Below, one piece after another: positions 1 through 9,117 of a stretch of DNA of 64,000 nt. The first letter of the stretch is position 1. Each line of letters opens with the position of its first letter. The position numbers were made by a program, and so were the translations under genes. Below the pieces are notes generated by a model. The model ran no database searches. It was given only the letters and a program-made list of their open reading frames with translations, and had not been told where the DNA came from. The stretch is taken from positions 186,001-250,000 of the forward strand of contig CANQPM010000003.1 of assembly GCA_947625775.1 (NCBI GenBank). Reading direction: 5' to 3'. The stretch is from an uncultured Lachnospiraceae bacterium. Its GTDB lineage: Bacteria; Bacillota; Clostridia; Lachnospirales; Lachnospiraceae.

Positions 1-1
1 T

Positions 2-448
2 AACAGCGCGCAGGGCGAGCTTAGGCCGCTCGTGGTGAAGGCTGTTGAGGTGTTGCCTGCGAATGTGGTTTCGCCAGCAAATGCGCAGCCGGCGGCAGGC
101 GCTCCCAGCTTAAACCGTGTGAGCGCCGCAGACCTGCAGGCGGCGGGCATGCGTTCAGAGGGCTTAAAGGTGGTTGACGCAAAGCCTGCCGATTTGAGGC
201 AGATTGAGGTATATTCTTTTGCGGAGCAGGCTCCAAGGGTGGAAAGACCTGTAAAAAAGGAAGCGCCAGCGCAGACGGGCATCAATTTAGGCGGTGTCAC
301 GGCAGGCGTGGACAGCAGTGAAAACAACAATGACAGGATATTAAGGCTTCATAAGGAGGGCATGTCAAATGTTGACATAGCCAAGGAGCTTGGGCTTGGA
401 GTAGGAGAGGTTAAGCTTGTCATCAATTTGTTTAAGGGGGCAGTCTGA
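2..448 (+). CDS. DUF6115-like small HTH protein, 5' truncated by window edge
   Basis: The frame is open from the first bases of the window, so the true start lies outside; the GTG at 32 in the ORF track is only the first start-like codon. The visible part is a low-complexity, Ala/Pro-rich linker followed by a C-terminal helix-turn-helix-like segment (ILRLHKEGMSNVDIAKELGL) that resembles the end of DUF6115-type proteins found in Lachnospiraceae near flagellar/sigma genes and rpsB. The function is unknown; a DNA-binding or regulatory role is inference from the HTH-like end. The next gene starts 6 bp downstream, so the two are probably co-transcribed. Confidence 0.55.
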   Translation, partial: NSAQGELRPLVVKAVEVLPANVVSPANAQPAAGAPSLNRVSAADLQAAGMRSEGLKVVDAKPADLRQIEVYSFAEQAPRVERPVKKEAPAQTGINLGGVTAGVDSSENNNDRILRLHKEGMSNVDIAKELGLGVGEVKLVINLFKGAV

Positions 449-454
449 TTTATC

Positions 455-1147
455 ATGAAGCTTAAATTTTATTTGCGCGGGCTTGGCATAGGGATACTCG
501 TGACCTGGCTTATAATGAGCGTGATTAACCACAACAAGGTTGAGGCGGCAAAGGAGCAGGTCAGGGCGGCTTACGAGCGTCAGGAGATTGAATGGAGTTT
601 CGCTGACAATGAGGAGCCGTCGGCTGCGGAGACGGATTCTTCGGCAGAGGCTGCGGAAAATGAGTCTTTGACGGAGGAGGGCTCTGCGGAAGAACCTGTT
701 ATAATACGCGACGGCGCAGAGCAGCCATCAGATGAGATGGGCACAGCGCCAGAGGAAAGCCAAAGCGCAGTAAGTAGCGCTGCCGATGAAGATGCGGACA
801 ATAATAGCGGCAATGCGGCTGATGATAATGATGAGAATCTGCAGGGCGAAAACGGTTTGCAGAACATGGACAATGTGGCTGATGAGAACGGGGATCAGGA
901 AGACGCAGTGGTAATAGTCGGCTCTGTGAATGACAGAAACAGCGTTGAAATAGTGGTGGCGGCGGGTGACGATTCAGGGACAGTTTCGAGGAAGCTATAC
1001 AACGCGGGAGTCGTTGACAACGCGGCTGAGTTCGACGCGTATCTTATGCAGCACGGATATGACAAGCGGATAAATAAAGGCACAAAAGTAATATATGAGG
1101 ACGACAGCTGGCAGACGATAGCGGAGAAGCTGGCTGGCATGCAGTAA
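455..1147 (+). CDS. Membrane-anchored protein with MltG/YceG-like C-terminal domain
   Basis: 230 aa. Residues about 5-25 form one N-terminal membrane segment (GLGIGILVTWLIMSVI), so the rest is probably extracellular. Residues about 45-150 are a highly acidic, Glu/Asp/Asn/Ala-rich linker. The last 70 or so residues (VVAAGDDSGTVSRKLYNAGVV) match the small LysM-like N-terminal subdomain of endolytic transglycosylase MltG (YceG family). The catalytic MltG domain is absent, so a peptidoglycan-associated role without lytic activity is inferred. The ATG at 455 directly follows the upstream stop codon. A terminator closes this pair of genes. Confidence 0.55.
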   Translation: MKLKFYLRGLGIGILVTWLIMSVINHNKVEAAKEQVRAAYERQEIEWSFADNEEPSAAETDSSAEAAENESLTEEGSAEEPVIIRDGAEQPSDEMGTAPEESQSAVSSAADEDADNNSGNAADDNDENLQGENGLQNMDNVADENGDQEDAVVIVGSVNDRNSVEIVVAAGDDSGTVSRKLYNAGVVDNAAEFDAYLMQHGYDKRINKGTKVIYEDDSWQTIAEKLAGMQ

Positions 1148-1176
1148 AAAATAAAAAATATTAAAAAATATTTCTG

Positions 1177-1205
1177 AAAAGCCTATTGAAAAATAGGCTT
1201 TTTTA
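1177..1205 (+). terminator. Rho-independent terminator
   Basis: The stem AAAAGCCTATT / AATAGGCTTTT with a GAAA loop is followed by a T run, 30 bp after the MltG-like gene. It separates that gene from the rpsB-tsf unit. Confidence 0.8.
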
Positions 1206-1290
1206 TGTTAAAATCCATATGTTGCGGTGCGTTTACAGCATTTGGCAGCAGTAACAATATAATTCACGCCTGCTGATTTGCGGTCCATGC

Positions 1291-1357
1291 CCATTTTACG
1301 CTCGGGTAGCCCGCAGGGAGGAAGCAGACGGAAGTGCGGCTTGACCGCGGAAAATGG
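1291..1357 (+). promoter_or_regulatory. Structured rpsB 5' leader, candidate S2 autoregulatory element
   Basis: An outer helix CCATTTT (1291-1297) / AAAATGG (1351-1357) encloses two small hairpins, CGGG-TAG-CCCG (1303-1313) and GCGG-CTTGA-CCGC (1336-1348). The right strand of the outer helix runs into the rpsB Shine-Dalgarno GGAGG (1356-1360), so forming the helix would hide the ribosome site. Ribosomal protein operons are commonly autoregulated through such leaders; that S2 binds here is inference. Confidence 0.5.
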
Positions 1358-1366
1358 AGGTAAAAT

Positions 1367-2107
1367 ATGAGCGTTATTTCAATGAAACAGCTGTTGGAGG
1401 CAGGTGTTCATTTCGGACACCAGACAAGAAGATGGAATCCTAAGATGGCTCCTTACATCTTCACAGAGAGAAACGGCATCTACATCATCGACCTTCAGAA
1501 ATCAGTAGTAAAGGTTGATGAGGCGTACAGGGCAGTTTCTGATATCGTGGCTAATGGCGGCACGATTCTTTTCGTGGGCACAAAGAAGCAGGCGCAGGAC
1601 GCTGTCCGCACAGAGGCTGAGCGCTGCGGTATGTTCTATGTAAATGAGAGATGGCTTGGCGGCATGCTTACCAACTTCAAGACTATCAGAAGCAGAGTCG
1701 CAAGGCTTAGAGAGATTGAGAGGATGTCAGAGGACGGCACATTTGACGTGCTTCCAAAGAAGGAGGTTATCCAGCTCAAGAAGGAGTGGGATAAGCTTGA
1801 AAAGAACCTTGGCGGCATCAAGGATATGACAAAGATTCCCGACGTTATCTTTGTAGTTGATCCCAAGAAGGAGAGAATCTGCGTACAGGAGGCTCATATA
1901 CTGGGCATTCCCCTTATCGGCATCGCTGATACAAACTGCGATCCCGAGGAGCTTGATTATGTTATCCCAGGCAACGACGACGCTATCAGGGCGGTTAAGC
2001 TGATTGTTGCGGCTATGGCTGACGCTGTCATTGAGGCTAAGCAGGGCGAGATTATGGCTGAGGAGGAAGAAGCTGCCGAAGAAGAAACGGAAGAAGTTGC
2101 GGAGTAA
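1367..2107 (+). CDS. rpsB: 30S ribosomal protein S2
   Basis: 246 aa, the normal length. The N terminus ([20 protein letters not shown]) and the central [10 protein letters not shown]-like stretch are typical of uS2; the C terminus is an acidic tail ([15 protein letters not shown]). The start is fixed by GGAGG 6 bp upstream. It sits directly upstream of tsf with a 39 bp gap, the classical S2-EF-Ts operon. Expression is probably controlled by the folded leader that overlaps its ribosome binding site. Confidence 0.98.
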   Translation: MSVISMKQLLEAGVHFGHQTRRWNPKMAPYIFTERNGIYIIDLQKSVVKVDEAYRAVSDIVANGGTILFVGTKKQAQDAVRTEAERCGMFYVNERWLGGMLTNFKTIRSRVARLREIERMSEDGTFDVLPKKEVIQLKKEWDKLEKNLGGIKDMTKIPDVIFVVDPKKERICVQEAHILGIPLIGIADTNCDPEELDYVIPGNDDAIRAVKLIVAAMADAVIEAKQGEIMAEEEEAAEEETEEVAE

Positions 2108-2146
2108 TTTTAATATAAATTTGGATTTATCAGGAGGTTTAATATA

Positions 2147-3076
2147 ATGGCTATCACAGCAGCAATGGTAAAAGAGCTGAGGGAGATGACTGGCGCAGGC
2201 ATGATGGACTGCAAAAAGGCTCTTAACGAGACAAACGGCAATATGGACGAGGCTGTAGAGTTCCTTAGAAAGAACGGACAGGCTAAGGCGGAGAAGAAGG
2301 CTGGCAGGATTGCGGCGGAAGGTCTCTGCAAGGTGCTTGTAGAAGGCAATACGGCGGCGGTAGTGGAGGTAAACTCTGAGACAGACTTTGTCGCAAAGAA
2401 CGAGGAGTTCCAGAAATTTGTCGCATCAGTGGCTAAGCAGGCGCTCGCTACTTCAGCATCAGATATAGACGCATTCCTTGCGGAGCAGTGGAATGAGGAC
2501 ACATCAAAGTCTGTCAAGGAAGCGTTGGTTGAAAAGATTGCGGTTATCGGCGAGAATCTTACTATCAGAAGATTTGAGAAGGTTACGGCTGAGAATGGCT
2601 GCGTAGTGTCATATACGCACGGCGGCGGCAGAATCGGCGTTATTGTAGAGGCTGATACTGATGTGGTAAACGACAATATCAAGGAAGCGCTTGTAAATCT
2701 TGCTATGCAGGTTGCGGCGCTCAGCCCCAAGTATGTTTCGCCTGATGAGATTTCAGAGGAATACAGGGCGCATGAGAAGGAGATTATAGCAGAGCAGATT
2801 AAGAACGATCCCAAGATGGCAGGCAAGCCTGAAAAGGTTATCGAGGGCGCTGTAAACGGCCGTCTTAATAAGGAATTGAAGGAGATTTGCCTTGTTGAGC
2901 AGGTATATGTCAAGGCTGAGGACGGCAAGCAGACCGTTAAGCAGTACATTGACAAGGTTGCAAAGGACAACTCTGCAAAGCTTTCTGTCAAGAGGTTTGT
3001 ACGCTTTGAGACAGGCGAAGGCATTGAGAAGAAGCAGGAAAATTTCGCTGAGGAAGTTGCGGCGCAGATGAGATAA
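2147..3076 (+). CDS. tsf: Translation elongation factor Ts
   Basis: 309 aa. The N-terminal UBA-like part has the EF-Ts signature (LREMTGAGMMDCKKAL) and the core TDFVAKNEEF motif follows. It is the guanine nucleotide exchange factor for EF-Tu in the cytoplasm. It has a good Shine-Dalgarno (CAGGAGG) and lies downstream of rpsB. Length and domain order are those of bacterial EF-Ts with two core subdomains. A strong hairpin terminator follows at 3109. Confidence 0.98.
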   Translation: MAITAAMVKELREMTGAGMMDCKKALNETNGNMDEAVEFLRKNGQAKAEKKAGRIAAEGLCKVLVEGNTAAVVEVNSETDFVAKNEEFQKFVASVAKQALATSASDIDAFLAEQWNEDTSKSVKEALVEKIAVIGENLTIRRFEKVTAENGCVVSYTHGGGRIGVIVEADTDVVNDNIKEALVNLAMQVAALSPKYVSPDEISEEYRAHEKEIIAEQIKNDPKMAGKPEKVIEGAVNGRLNKELKEICLVEQVYVKAEDGKQTVKQYIDKVAKDNSAKLSVKRFVRFETGEGIEKKQENFAEEVAAQMR

Positions 3077-3108
3077 TCGGAGCTTTTCTTAAAATTAAAT
3101 GAATTGTT

Positions 3109-3157
3109 AAAAACCCTTGCGGACAGCAGATATATGTTGCCTGCAAGGGTTTTATTT
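3109..3157. terminator. Bidirectional terminator between tsf and asnA
   Basis: AAAACCCTTGC pairs with GCAAGGGTTTT across a loop of about 20 nt. T runs follow on the plus strand, and on the minus strand (AAAAA on plus), so it can end both tsf and the converging asnA transcript. Confidence 0.75.
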
Positions 3158-3247
3158 TGTTTTGAAATCAAATGAGCTAAGTGCCTGCCGTACACGCACG
3201 GGTATTTTGCAAATGCTGCAAGTATTGACTGACAGCGTAGGAGGGCT

Positions 3248-4258
3248 TTACAGTAATTGTATGCCTTTTTTCTCACATTCAGCAGCGTCTTCCTCGGTCC
3301 ATATTGAGGACTGGACTTCACCGATATGCGCTTTTCTCAGGAAAAACATGCATATGCGCGACTGTCCGATGCCGCCGCCTATTGTGTAGGGGAGCTGTTC
3401 GTCTATTATTGCTTTTTGGTATGGGAGCTTGGCGCGCTCGGGACAGCCTGCCTTTTCAAGCTGTGATAGGAGTGATTCTTTGTCAACGCGTATTCCCATT
3501 GATGACAGTTCAAGTGCAATGTCCAGCACGGGATAATATACGACTATGTCGCAGTTGAGCGCCCAGTCGTCATAGTCGGGAGCGCGCCCGTCGTGGGGCT
3601 TGCCGTCTGAGAGCTTATCGCCTATCTGCATAATGCATGCCGCGCCTTTTGCCTTTGCGATATAGTATTCACGCTCCTTTGGAGTATAGTCGGGGAAGAT
3701 TTCCTCTAATTCTGTGGTGGTTATGAAAAAGATATCGTCAGGCAGCAGCTCGTCTATGTAATCGTACTGGATAGCCATAAATTTTTCAGTGTTTTTAAGG
3801 CATTTATATACGTCTTTTACTGTTGCCTTTAAGGTGTCGAGGGTGCGCGCCTCCTTGCTGATGATTTTTTCCCAATCCCACTGGTCTACGAATATTGAGT
3901 GGATATTGTCGGTTTCCTCGTCGCGGCGAATCGCGTTCATATCGGTGTAGATGCCTTCGCCGAGAGTGAAGCCGTATTTTTTCAGCGCGTAGCGTTTCCA
4001 CTTGGCAAGCGACTGTACGACCTCAGCCTGCCTGCCGTTCTGCTCCTTTATGTCAAAGGAAACGGGGCGCTCTACGCCGTTTAGGTTGTCGTTCAGCCCT
4101 GAGAGCGGATCTACAAAAAGCGGCGCGGACACGCGCTCGAGATGAAGGTGCTGCGCAATCTGGTTTTGAAAAAAGTCCTTGACTGTCTTTATCGCTATCT
4201 GCGTGTCGTGAAGACTCAGCGCAGAGCGGTAGTCGTTAGGAATGATTAAGTTTTTCAT
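3248..4258 (-). CDS. asnA: Aspartate--ammonia ligase (asparagine synthetase A)
   Basis: 336 aa, the usual AsnA length. It makes asparagine from aspartate, ATP and ammonia, and is related to class II aminoacyl-tRNA synthetases. Family-specific stretches are visible: FVDPLSGLNDNLNGVERPVSF near the N terminus, DQWDWEK in the middle, and GGGIGQSRICMFFL near the C terminus, the ATP-binding motif 3-like region. The start has AGGAGA upstream on the minus strand. It is a single-gene unit, converging on tsf. Confidence 0.97.
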   Translation of the reverse strand: MKNLIIPNDYRSALSLHDTQIAIKTVKDFFQNQIAQHLHLERVSAPLFVDPLSGLNDNLNGVERPVSFDIKEQNGRQAEVVQSLAKWKRYALKKYGFTLGEGIYTDMNAIRRDEETDNIHSIFVDQWDWEKIISKEARTLDTLKATVKDVYKCLKNTEKFMAIQYDYIDELLPDDIFFITTTELEEIFPDYTPKEREYYIAKAKGAACIMQIGDKLSDGKPHDGRAPDYDDWALNCDIVVYYPVLDIALELSSMGIRVDKESLLSQLEKAGCPERAKLPYQKAIIDEQLPYTIGGGIGQSRICMFFLRKAHIGEVQSSIWTEEDAAECEKKGIQLL

Positions 4259-4301
4259 AGCGGTTCTCCTGTTTTATTTGTTTGATAAAATTACCAATTT
4301 G

Positions 4302-4330
4302 ATTATGTCACTTTTTTGGGGGAAAAGCAA
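4302..4330 (-). promoter_or_regulatory. Putative asnA promoter
   Basis: Reading the minus strand, TTGCTT and CATAAT are separated by exactly 17 bp, about 45 bp upstream of the asnA start. The boxes are recognisable but not perfect. Confidence 0.45.
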
Positions 4331-4369
4331 TAGAACGGACTAAAGTTTTGCGATAAGCAATATTTAGAG

Positions 4370-4398
4370 TTGTAGGCGGCTTGTTTTGCTGTTATAAT
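4370..4398 (+). promoter_or_regulatory. Putative promoter of the flavodiiron gene
   Basis: TTGTAG - 17 bp - TATAAT, 66 bp upstream of the ATG at 4465. The -10 box is consensus, the -35 box is weak. Confidence 0.5.
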
Positions 4399-4464
4399 GG
4401 TAGTGCGTAAATATTTTATATAAAAATATGGAAAAATAAAAATACGGAAAAGGGGTAAGACACT

Positions 4465-5622
4465 ATGGAAAAAGTGACAAATGACATTTTTAATGTGGGC
4501 GTGAATGACAGGGATATAACCCTGTTTGAGGGGCAGTATAAGCTGGAAAAGGGCATGGCGTACAATTCGTATGTGATACTTGATGAAAAAATTGCCGTTA
4601 TGGACACTGTGGACAAGAGGGCGACTGACGAATGGCTTAAAAATCTAAAGGAGGCATTAGGCGGTAGGGCTGTGGACTACCTTGTCATACAGCATATGGA
4701 GCCCGACCACGGCGGCAGCATCCTGGAACTTATGGGGCTTTTTCCCAAGATGACACTTGTGGGCAATGCCAAGACATTTACTATGTTAAAGCAGTTTTAT
4801 GAGGTGGACATTGAGGGAAAGACTTTGACTGTGAATGAAGGAGATACGCTTTCCCTGGGGGCGCATACGCTGCAGTTTTTTATGGCGCCTATGGTTCACT
4901 GGCCCGAGGTTATGGTGACATACGACCAGAAGGACAAGGTGCTTTTCAGCGCTGACGGCTTTGGCAAATTTGGCACGCGCGATGTTGATGAGGACTGGAC
5001 CTGCGAGGCGAGAAGATATTATATGAATATATGCGGGAAATACGGTATGCAGGTGCAGATGCTCTTGAAGAAGGCGGCGGGGCTTGCGATAGATGTTATC
5101 TGTCCGCTTCACGGACCTGTGCTGAGTGAAAATCTTGATTTTTACATAGGGAAATATCAGGTATGGAGCAGCTATGAGCCTGAGGACGAGGGTGTGCTTG
5201 TCGCATATGCGTCAATCCATGGGCACACGGCGCATGCGGCTGAGAAGATGAAGGAGATATTGGAGGAAAAGGGTGCGAAAAAGGTAGCGATTACGGACCT
5301 TTGCCGTGATGATATTCATGAGGCGGTGGAGGACGCTTTCCGATACAGCCATCTGGTGCTTGCGTCGGCGTCATACGATGCGGGGGTATTTCCTGCGATG
5401 GAGAGCTTTTTAAATAAATTAAAGGCAAAGAATTATCAGAAGCGCACAATCGGCATTATTGAAAACGGCACTTGGGCGCCGTCAGCGGGCAGGACAATGA
5501 AGGCTATGCTTGAAGGCTTGAAGGAGCTGAACATCGTTGAGCCTATGGTGACGATAAAATCTGCGATGAAGACTGAAAACGTGGCACAGATGGAGGCGCT
5601 TGCGGACAGCCTTTTGAAGTAG
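4465..5622 (+). CDS. FprA family A-type flavoprotein (flavodiiron protein)
   Basis: 385 aa. The N-terminal metallo-beta-lactamase-like domain carries the diiron ligands (HMEPDHGG, later CPLHGPV), and the C-terminal domain is flavodoxin-like (YASIHGHTAHAAEKM). Flavodiiron proteins reduce O2 to water and/or NO to N2O in the cytoplasm of anaerobes, usually with electrons from rubredoxin. No rubredoxin is fused or adjacent here. It is a single-gene unit with its own promoter and a strong terminator. Which substrate it prefers cannot be told from the sequence. Confidence 0.95.
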   Translation: MEKVTNDIFNVGVNDRDITLFEGQYKLEKGMAYNSYVILDEKIAVMDTVDKRATDEWLKNLKEALGGRAVDYLVIQHMEPDHGGSILELMGLFPKMTLVGNAKTFTMLKQFYEVDIEGKTLTVNEGDTLSLGAHTLQFFMAPMVHWPEVMVTYDQKDKVLFSADGFGKFGTRDVDEDWTCEARRYYMNICGKYGMQVQMLLKKAAGLAIDVICPLHGPVLSENLDFYIGKYQVWSSYEPEDEGVLVAYASIHGHTAHAAEKMKEILEEKGAKKVAITDLCRDDIHEAVEDAFRYSHLVLASASYDAGVFPAMESFLNKLKAKNYQKRTIGIIENGTWAPSAGRTMKAMLEGLKELNIVEPMVTIKSAMKTENVAQMEALADSLLK

Positions 5623-5785
5623 TGCGCAGATTGCGCTGGCGGCAGTACTTGACTGAAAGACAGCAGAGCAGAAGGCATGAGGGGTGAAGTAGTGTGCAGA
5701 ATACATTGGTGTCGATATAACCATGATATTATGATTATGCCACCGCCATGTTAAGTGAAAAATAAAAAGAAAAATAAATTAATAC

Positions 5786-5840
5786 AAAAGCACCAGTCAA
5801 AGCATGCAATAACGCATGTTATAATTGACTGGTGCTTTTT
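5786..5840 (+). terminator. Strong terminator after the flavodiiron gene
   Basis: A 15 bp stem AAAAGCACCAGTCAA / TTGACTGGTGCTTTT encloses an inner CATGC/GCATG hairpin and is followed by T. The rest of the 480 bp gap (5623-6104) holds this hairpin and, further right, the csoR promoter. Confidence 0.85.
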
Positions 5841-5954
5841 GTTGCCGTGTTGGATTGGGTTCTTGTCTTGCTGCTTCCTGAGAAAAATAGTTTGGTAGCA
5901 TGCTAAATACAACAATTGTCAAAATATAAATAACAAAAAAATTTAAATACCCTA

Positions 5955-5983
5955 TTGACAAATACCTACAAGGGGTATATACT
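5955..5983 (+). promoter_or_regulatory. csoR-copA promoter with embedded CsoR operator
   Basis: A full consensus -35 TTGACA (5955-5960) and -10 TATACT (5978-5983) are 17 bp apart. The spacer contains ATACCTACAAGGGGTAT (5962-5978), a pseudo-palindrome with the TACC...GGGTA pattern typical of CsoR operators upstream of copper operons in Firmicutes. CsoR bound here would block RNA polymerase until Cu(I) releases it. The assignment rests on the site pattern and on csoR being the first gene. Confidence 0.75.
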
Positions 5984-6104
5984 TGCTATTACAATATAGC
6001 GGCGGCAAAATGCAGGCGGCGGAGTACCTTCGTAATGTCCTGATTTTACGCTGTAAAAAAGCCTTGTAAATTTTTGCATATGCCGCAAGGAAAGGAGATA
6101 TTCT

Positions 6105-6452
6105 ATGGAAGATAATAAGGATATGATTGGAGAGGTAACTGACATATCAGCAGAGGGCGAGTGTGCCTGCTCTGGCAAGACGAAGGAGCGCGATCCAAAG
6201 GAATACAAGGATTTGCTTAACCGTCTTAACCGCATTGAAGGCCAGATACGCGGCATTAAGCGCATGGTGGAGAATGACGCGTACTGTATTGACATTCTTG
6301 TGCAGGTATCGGCGGCAAACGCCGCGCTAAACAGCTTTAACCGCGTGCTTTTGTCAAACCACATAAAAACCTGCGTCACGCATGATATAATTGAAGGCAA
6401 GGAGGAAACTGTTGACGAACTGCTTGCCGCATTGCAAAAGCTGATGAAATAG
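6105..6452 (+). CDS. csoR: CsoR-family copper-sensing transcriptional repressor
   Basis: 115 aa, all-alpha DUF156 (CsoR/RcnR) family. The Cu(I) ligand set C-H-C is present: Cys in DAYCIDIL, then His and Cys in LSNHIKTCV. The family motif NRLNRIEGQIRGIKRM is clear. An N-terminal extension of about 30 residues with a CACSG stretch is unusual for the family. It is the first gene of a two-gene operon with copA, 50 bp upstream of it. Likely role: repress its own operon and release DNA when Cu(I) binds. Copper is favoured over nickel or sulfide because of the C-H-C ligands and the neighbour. Confidence 0.92.
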   Translation: MEDNKDMIGEVTDISAEGECACSGKTKERDPKEYKDLLNRLNRIEGQIRGIKRMVENDAYCIDILVQVSAANAALNSFNRVLLSNHIKTCVTHDIIEGKEETVDELLAALQKLMK

Positions 6453-6502
6453 CATGCAGGTATAATAATGTGCAAAATGCATAGAAAAAAGGTGACGGAA
6501 AA

Positions 6503-9070
6503 ATGGAGCAATATAATGTTACGGGCATGAGCTGCGCCGCGTGCAGCGCGCGCGTGGAAAAGGCGGTGTCAAAGGTTGACGGCGTAAGCTCATGCTCAGT
6601 AAGCCTTCTGACAAATTCAATGGGCGTCGAGGGCACGGCAAGCCCCACGGCAATTATAAAGGCGGTGGAGGCTGCAGGTTACGGAGCAAGCCTGAAAGGC
6701 GCGAAAAAGGGACAGCCGCAGGCTCTGCGCGAGCAGCAGGAGGATATGCTTGCCGACAAGGAGACGCCCGTATTAAAGCGCAGGCTCTGCTTGTCGCTCG
6801 TATTTCTGGTAATACTCATGTATCTGTCAATGGGGCATATGATGTGGGGATTTCCTGTGCCGAGGGCAATCGCAGAGAACCATATCGCAATGGGACTGGT
6901 GCAGCTTTTGCTCACGATAGCCATAATGGTAATCAACCAGAAATTTTTTATTAGTGGCTTTAAGAGTCTGTGGCATAAAGCCCCGAATATGGATACTCTC
7001 GTGGCGCTTGGCTCGTCAGCGGCATTCGTATATAGCACATATGCGCTTTTTGCCATGACGGACGCGCAGCTAAAGGGCGACAGCGCGGCAGTTATGGGCT
7101 ATATGCATGAGTTTTATTTTGAGTCGGCGGCGACGATACTGACGCTGATAACAGTCGGAAAAATGCTCGAGGCGCGTTCAAAGGGCAAGACGACAGACGC
7201 ACTGAAAGGACTTATGAAAATATCGCCCAAGACGGCGAATGTCATAAGAAACGGCGAGGAGCTTTCAGTCGCCATTGAGGAGGTTGCCAAAGGCGATATA
7301 TTTGTGGTAAGGCCAGGCGAGAGCATTCCCGTAGACGGGGTAGTGCTTGAGGGCGCGAGCGCGGTAAACGAGGCGGCGCTGACGGGTGAGAGCATTCCCG
7401 TAGACAAGGAGACGGGCGACAGGGTTTCGGCGGCGACTGTCAACCAGTCGGGCTTTATAAAGTGCGAGGCGACAAGGGTAGGAGAAGACACGACGCTTTC
7501 GCAGATTATCAAAATGGTAAGCGACGCGGCGGCGACCAAGGCGCCTATAGCAAAGATTGCGGATAAGGTTTCGGGGATATTTGTGCCTACGGTCATCACC
7601 ATTGCGCTTATCACAGTGTTTGCGTGGCTTGCGGCAGGGCAGAGCGTAGGCTATGCGCTTGCAAGGGGAATATCGGTGCTTGTCATAAGCTGTCCATGCG
7701 CGCTTGGGCTTGCGACGCCCGTGGCGATTATGGTAGGCAATGGCATAGGTGCAAAAAATGGCATTATGTTCAAAACCGCTGTATCGCTTGAACAGGCGGG
7801 CAAGGTAAATGCGATAGCGCTTGACAAGACAGGCACGATAACAAGCGGAGAACCTAAAATAACAGATGTTATCCCAATAAGCGGCGTTTCGCAAGAGCAG
7901 CTTTTGGAGCTTGCCGCGTCGCTTGAGCAGAAAAGCGAGCATCCGCTTGCAAAGGCAGTGCTTGAATACGCTAAGGAAAAGAACATAAAGACATTTGACG
8001 TGGCTGATTTTAAGGCGCTTGCAGGAAACGGGTTGGAGGCATCGCATAACGGGGAAATGCTTTATGGCGGAAATGCCGTGTTTATGGAAAAAATGACGGA
8101 AAAAATTCCTGAAACGCTGCTTGACAGGGCAAGAGAGCTTTCAGATGAAGGAAAAACACCGCTTTTTTTCGCAAGGGCGGGCAGAATCGCGGGAATTATA
8201 GCCGTGGCAGACGTAATAAAAGACGGCAGCAGGGAAGCGGTAAGGCAGCTGCAGGGCATGGGCATTTATGTCGCCATGCTTACGGGTGACAACGAGCGCA
8301 CGGCAAAGGCAGTCGGAGAACAGGCGGGAGTTGATAAGGTCATAGCGGGAGTGCTGCCAGACGGCAAGGAGCAGGTGATACGTTCGCTAAAGGAGAGCGG
8401 AAGCGCGGCTATGGTCGGCGACGGCATAAATGACGCCCCTGCACTCACGAGGGCGGACATAGGCATAGCGATAGGCGCTGGGACAGACATAGCTATAGAC
8501 GCGGCGGATATAGTGCTGATGAAAAGCAGGCTTACCGATGTCTCGGCGGCGGTAAGGCTGAGCAGGGCGACGCTCAGGAATATACGCCAGAATTTGTTCT
8601 GGGCATTCTTCTACAATTCGATAGGCATTCCGCTGGCGGCGTTCGGGGCGCTTAATCCAATGTTTGCTGCGGCGGCTATGAGCCTTTCAAGCTTCTGCGT
8701 AGTGACAAACGCATTGCGGCTCAACCTGATAGACATTTACAATCCGTCTAAGGATAAAGCGCCAAAACGGCGCCATAAACACTCAGGACAAGAAATAAAT
8801 TCAGACAATATAAGCAATCATGCCGTAAAAACGGTTTTGGAAAAAAAGGAGGAAAAAACAATGACAAAAACTATGAAAATCGAGGGAATGATGTGCGGAC
8901 ACTGCGAGGCGAGGGTAAAAAAGAGCTTGGAGGCGCTTGCGCAGGTTTCATCTGCGGAGGTAAGCCATGAGAAGGGCACGGCTGTAGTAACGCTCAGCTC
9001 AGACATTTCAGACGAGGAGCTTAAAAAGGCTGTGGAGGAGCAGGATTACAAGGTGGTTTCTGTAGAATAG
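6503..9070 (+). CDS. copA: Cu(+)-exporting P1B-type ATPase CopA with C-terminal CopZ-like domain
   Basis: 855 aa. Order of parts: N-terminal HMA domain with [11 protein letters not shown] (about 1-66), membrane helices, TGES actuator loop, CPC membrane motif ([11 protein letters not shown], about 395), DKTGT phosphorylation site (about 438), SEHPLAKAV nucleotide-binding motif, GDGINDAPA (about 638), last helices, then a charged linker and a second HMA domain with [11 protein letters not shown] (about 790-855). It exports Cu(I) across the inner membrane. A C-terminal HMA domain is unusual for CopA. It is preceded by its own Shine-Dalgarno and ATG, which suggests fusion of, or alternative initiation for, a CopZ chaperone. 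Confidence 0.95.
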   Translation: MEQYNVTGMSCAACSARVEKAVSKVDGVSSCSVSLLTNSMGVEGTASPTAIIKAVEAAGYGASLKGAKKGQPQALREQQEDMLADKETPVLKRRLCLSLVFLVILMYLSMGHMMWGFPVPRAIAENHIAMGLVQLLLTIAIMVINQKFFISGFKSLWHKAPNMDTLVALGSSAAFVYSTYALFAMTDAQLKGDSAAVMGYMHEFYFESAATILTLITVGKMLEARSKGKTTDALKGLMKISPKTANVIRNGEELSVAIEEVAKGDIFVVRPGESIPVDGVVLEGASAVNEAALTGESIPVDKETGDRVSAATVNQSGFIKCEATRVGEDTTLSQIIKMVSDAAATKAPIAKIADKVSGIFVPTVITIALITVFAWLAAGQSVGYALARGISVLVISCPCALGLATPVAIMVGNGIGAKNGIMFKTAVSLEQAGKVNAIALDKTGTITSGEPKITDVIPISGVSQEQLLELAASLEQKSEHPLAKAVLEYAKEKNIKTFDVADFKALAGNGLEASHNGEMLYGGNAVFMEKMTEKIPETLLDRARELSDEGKTPLFFARAGRIAGIIAVADVIKDGSREAVRQLQGMGIYVAMLTGDNERTAKAVGEQAGVDKVIAGVLPDGKEQVIRSLKESGSAAMVGDGINDAPALTRADIGIAIGAGTDIAIDAADIVLMKSRLTDVSAAVRLSRATLRNIRQNLFWAFFYNSIGIPLAAFGALNPMFAAAAMSLSSFCVVTNALRLNLIDIYNPSKDKAPKRRHKHSGQEINSDNISNHAVKTVLEKKEEKTMTKTMKIEGMMCGHCEARVKKSLEALAQVSSAEVSHEKGTAVVTLSSDISDEELKKAVEEQDYKVVSVE
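8848..8863 (+). promoter_or_regulatory. Internal ribosome binding site and ATG for a CopZ-like protein
   Basis: GGAGG at 8848-8852 lies 8 bp before an in-frame ATG at 8861, inside copA. Initiation here would make a free 69 aa HMA protein ([19 protein letters not shown]...) ending at 9070, the exact size and start pattern of the copper chaperone CopZ. The DNA shows the site directly; that it is used is inference. Confidence 0.6.
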
Positions 9071-9117
9071 TAAAGCGTTAGGCATAGAAATCAGCTGAAA
9101 GCTTTCCAGACAGGATA

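Noticed and set aside
1291-1357. Possible small SRP (4.5S) RNA because of GGAGGAAGCAGACGG
   Set aside because: Only a few bases of the SRP tip are matched, the symmetrical helix 8 is missing, and the position next to the rpsB ribosome site fits a leader better.
2110-3321. 403 aa minus-strand ORF over tsf
   Set aside because: It is antisense to a certain EF-Ts gene, Ser/Phe/Leu-rich as expected for the reverse of a biased coding strand, and matches no family.
7265-8047. 260 aa minus-strand ORF inside copA
   Set aside because: Low-complexity Arg/Tyr/Lys-rich translation, a shadow of copA codon bias.
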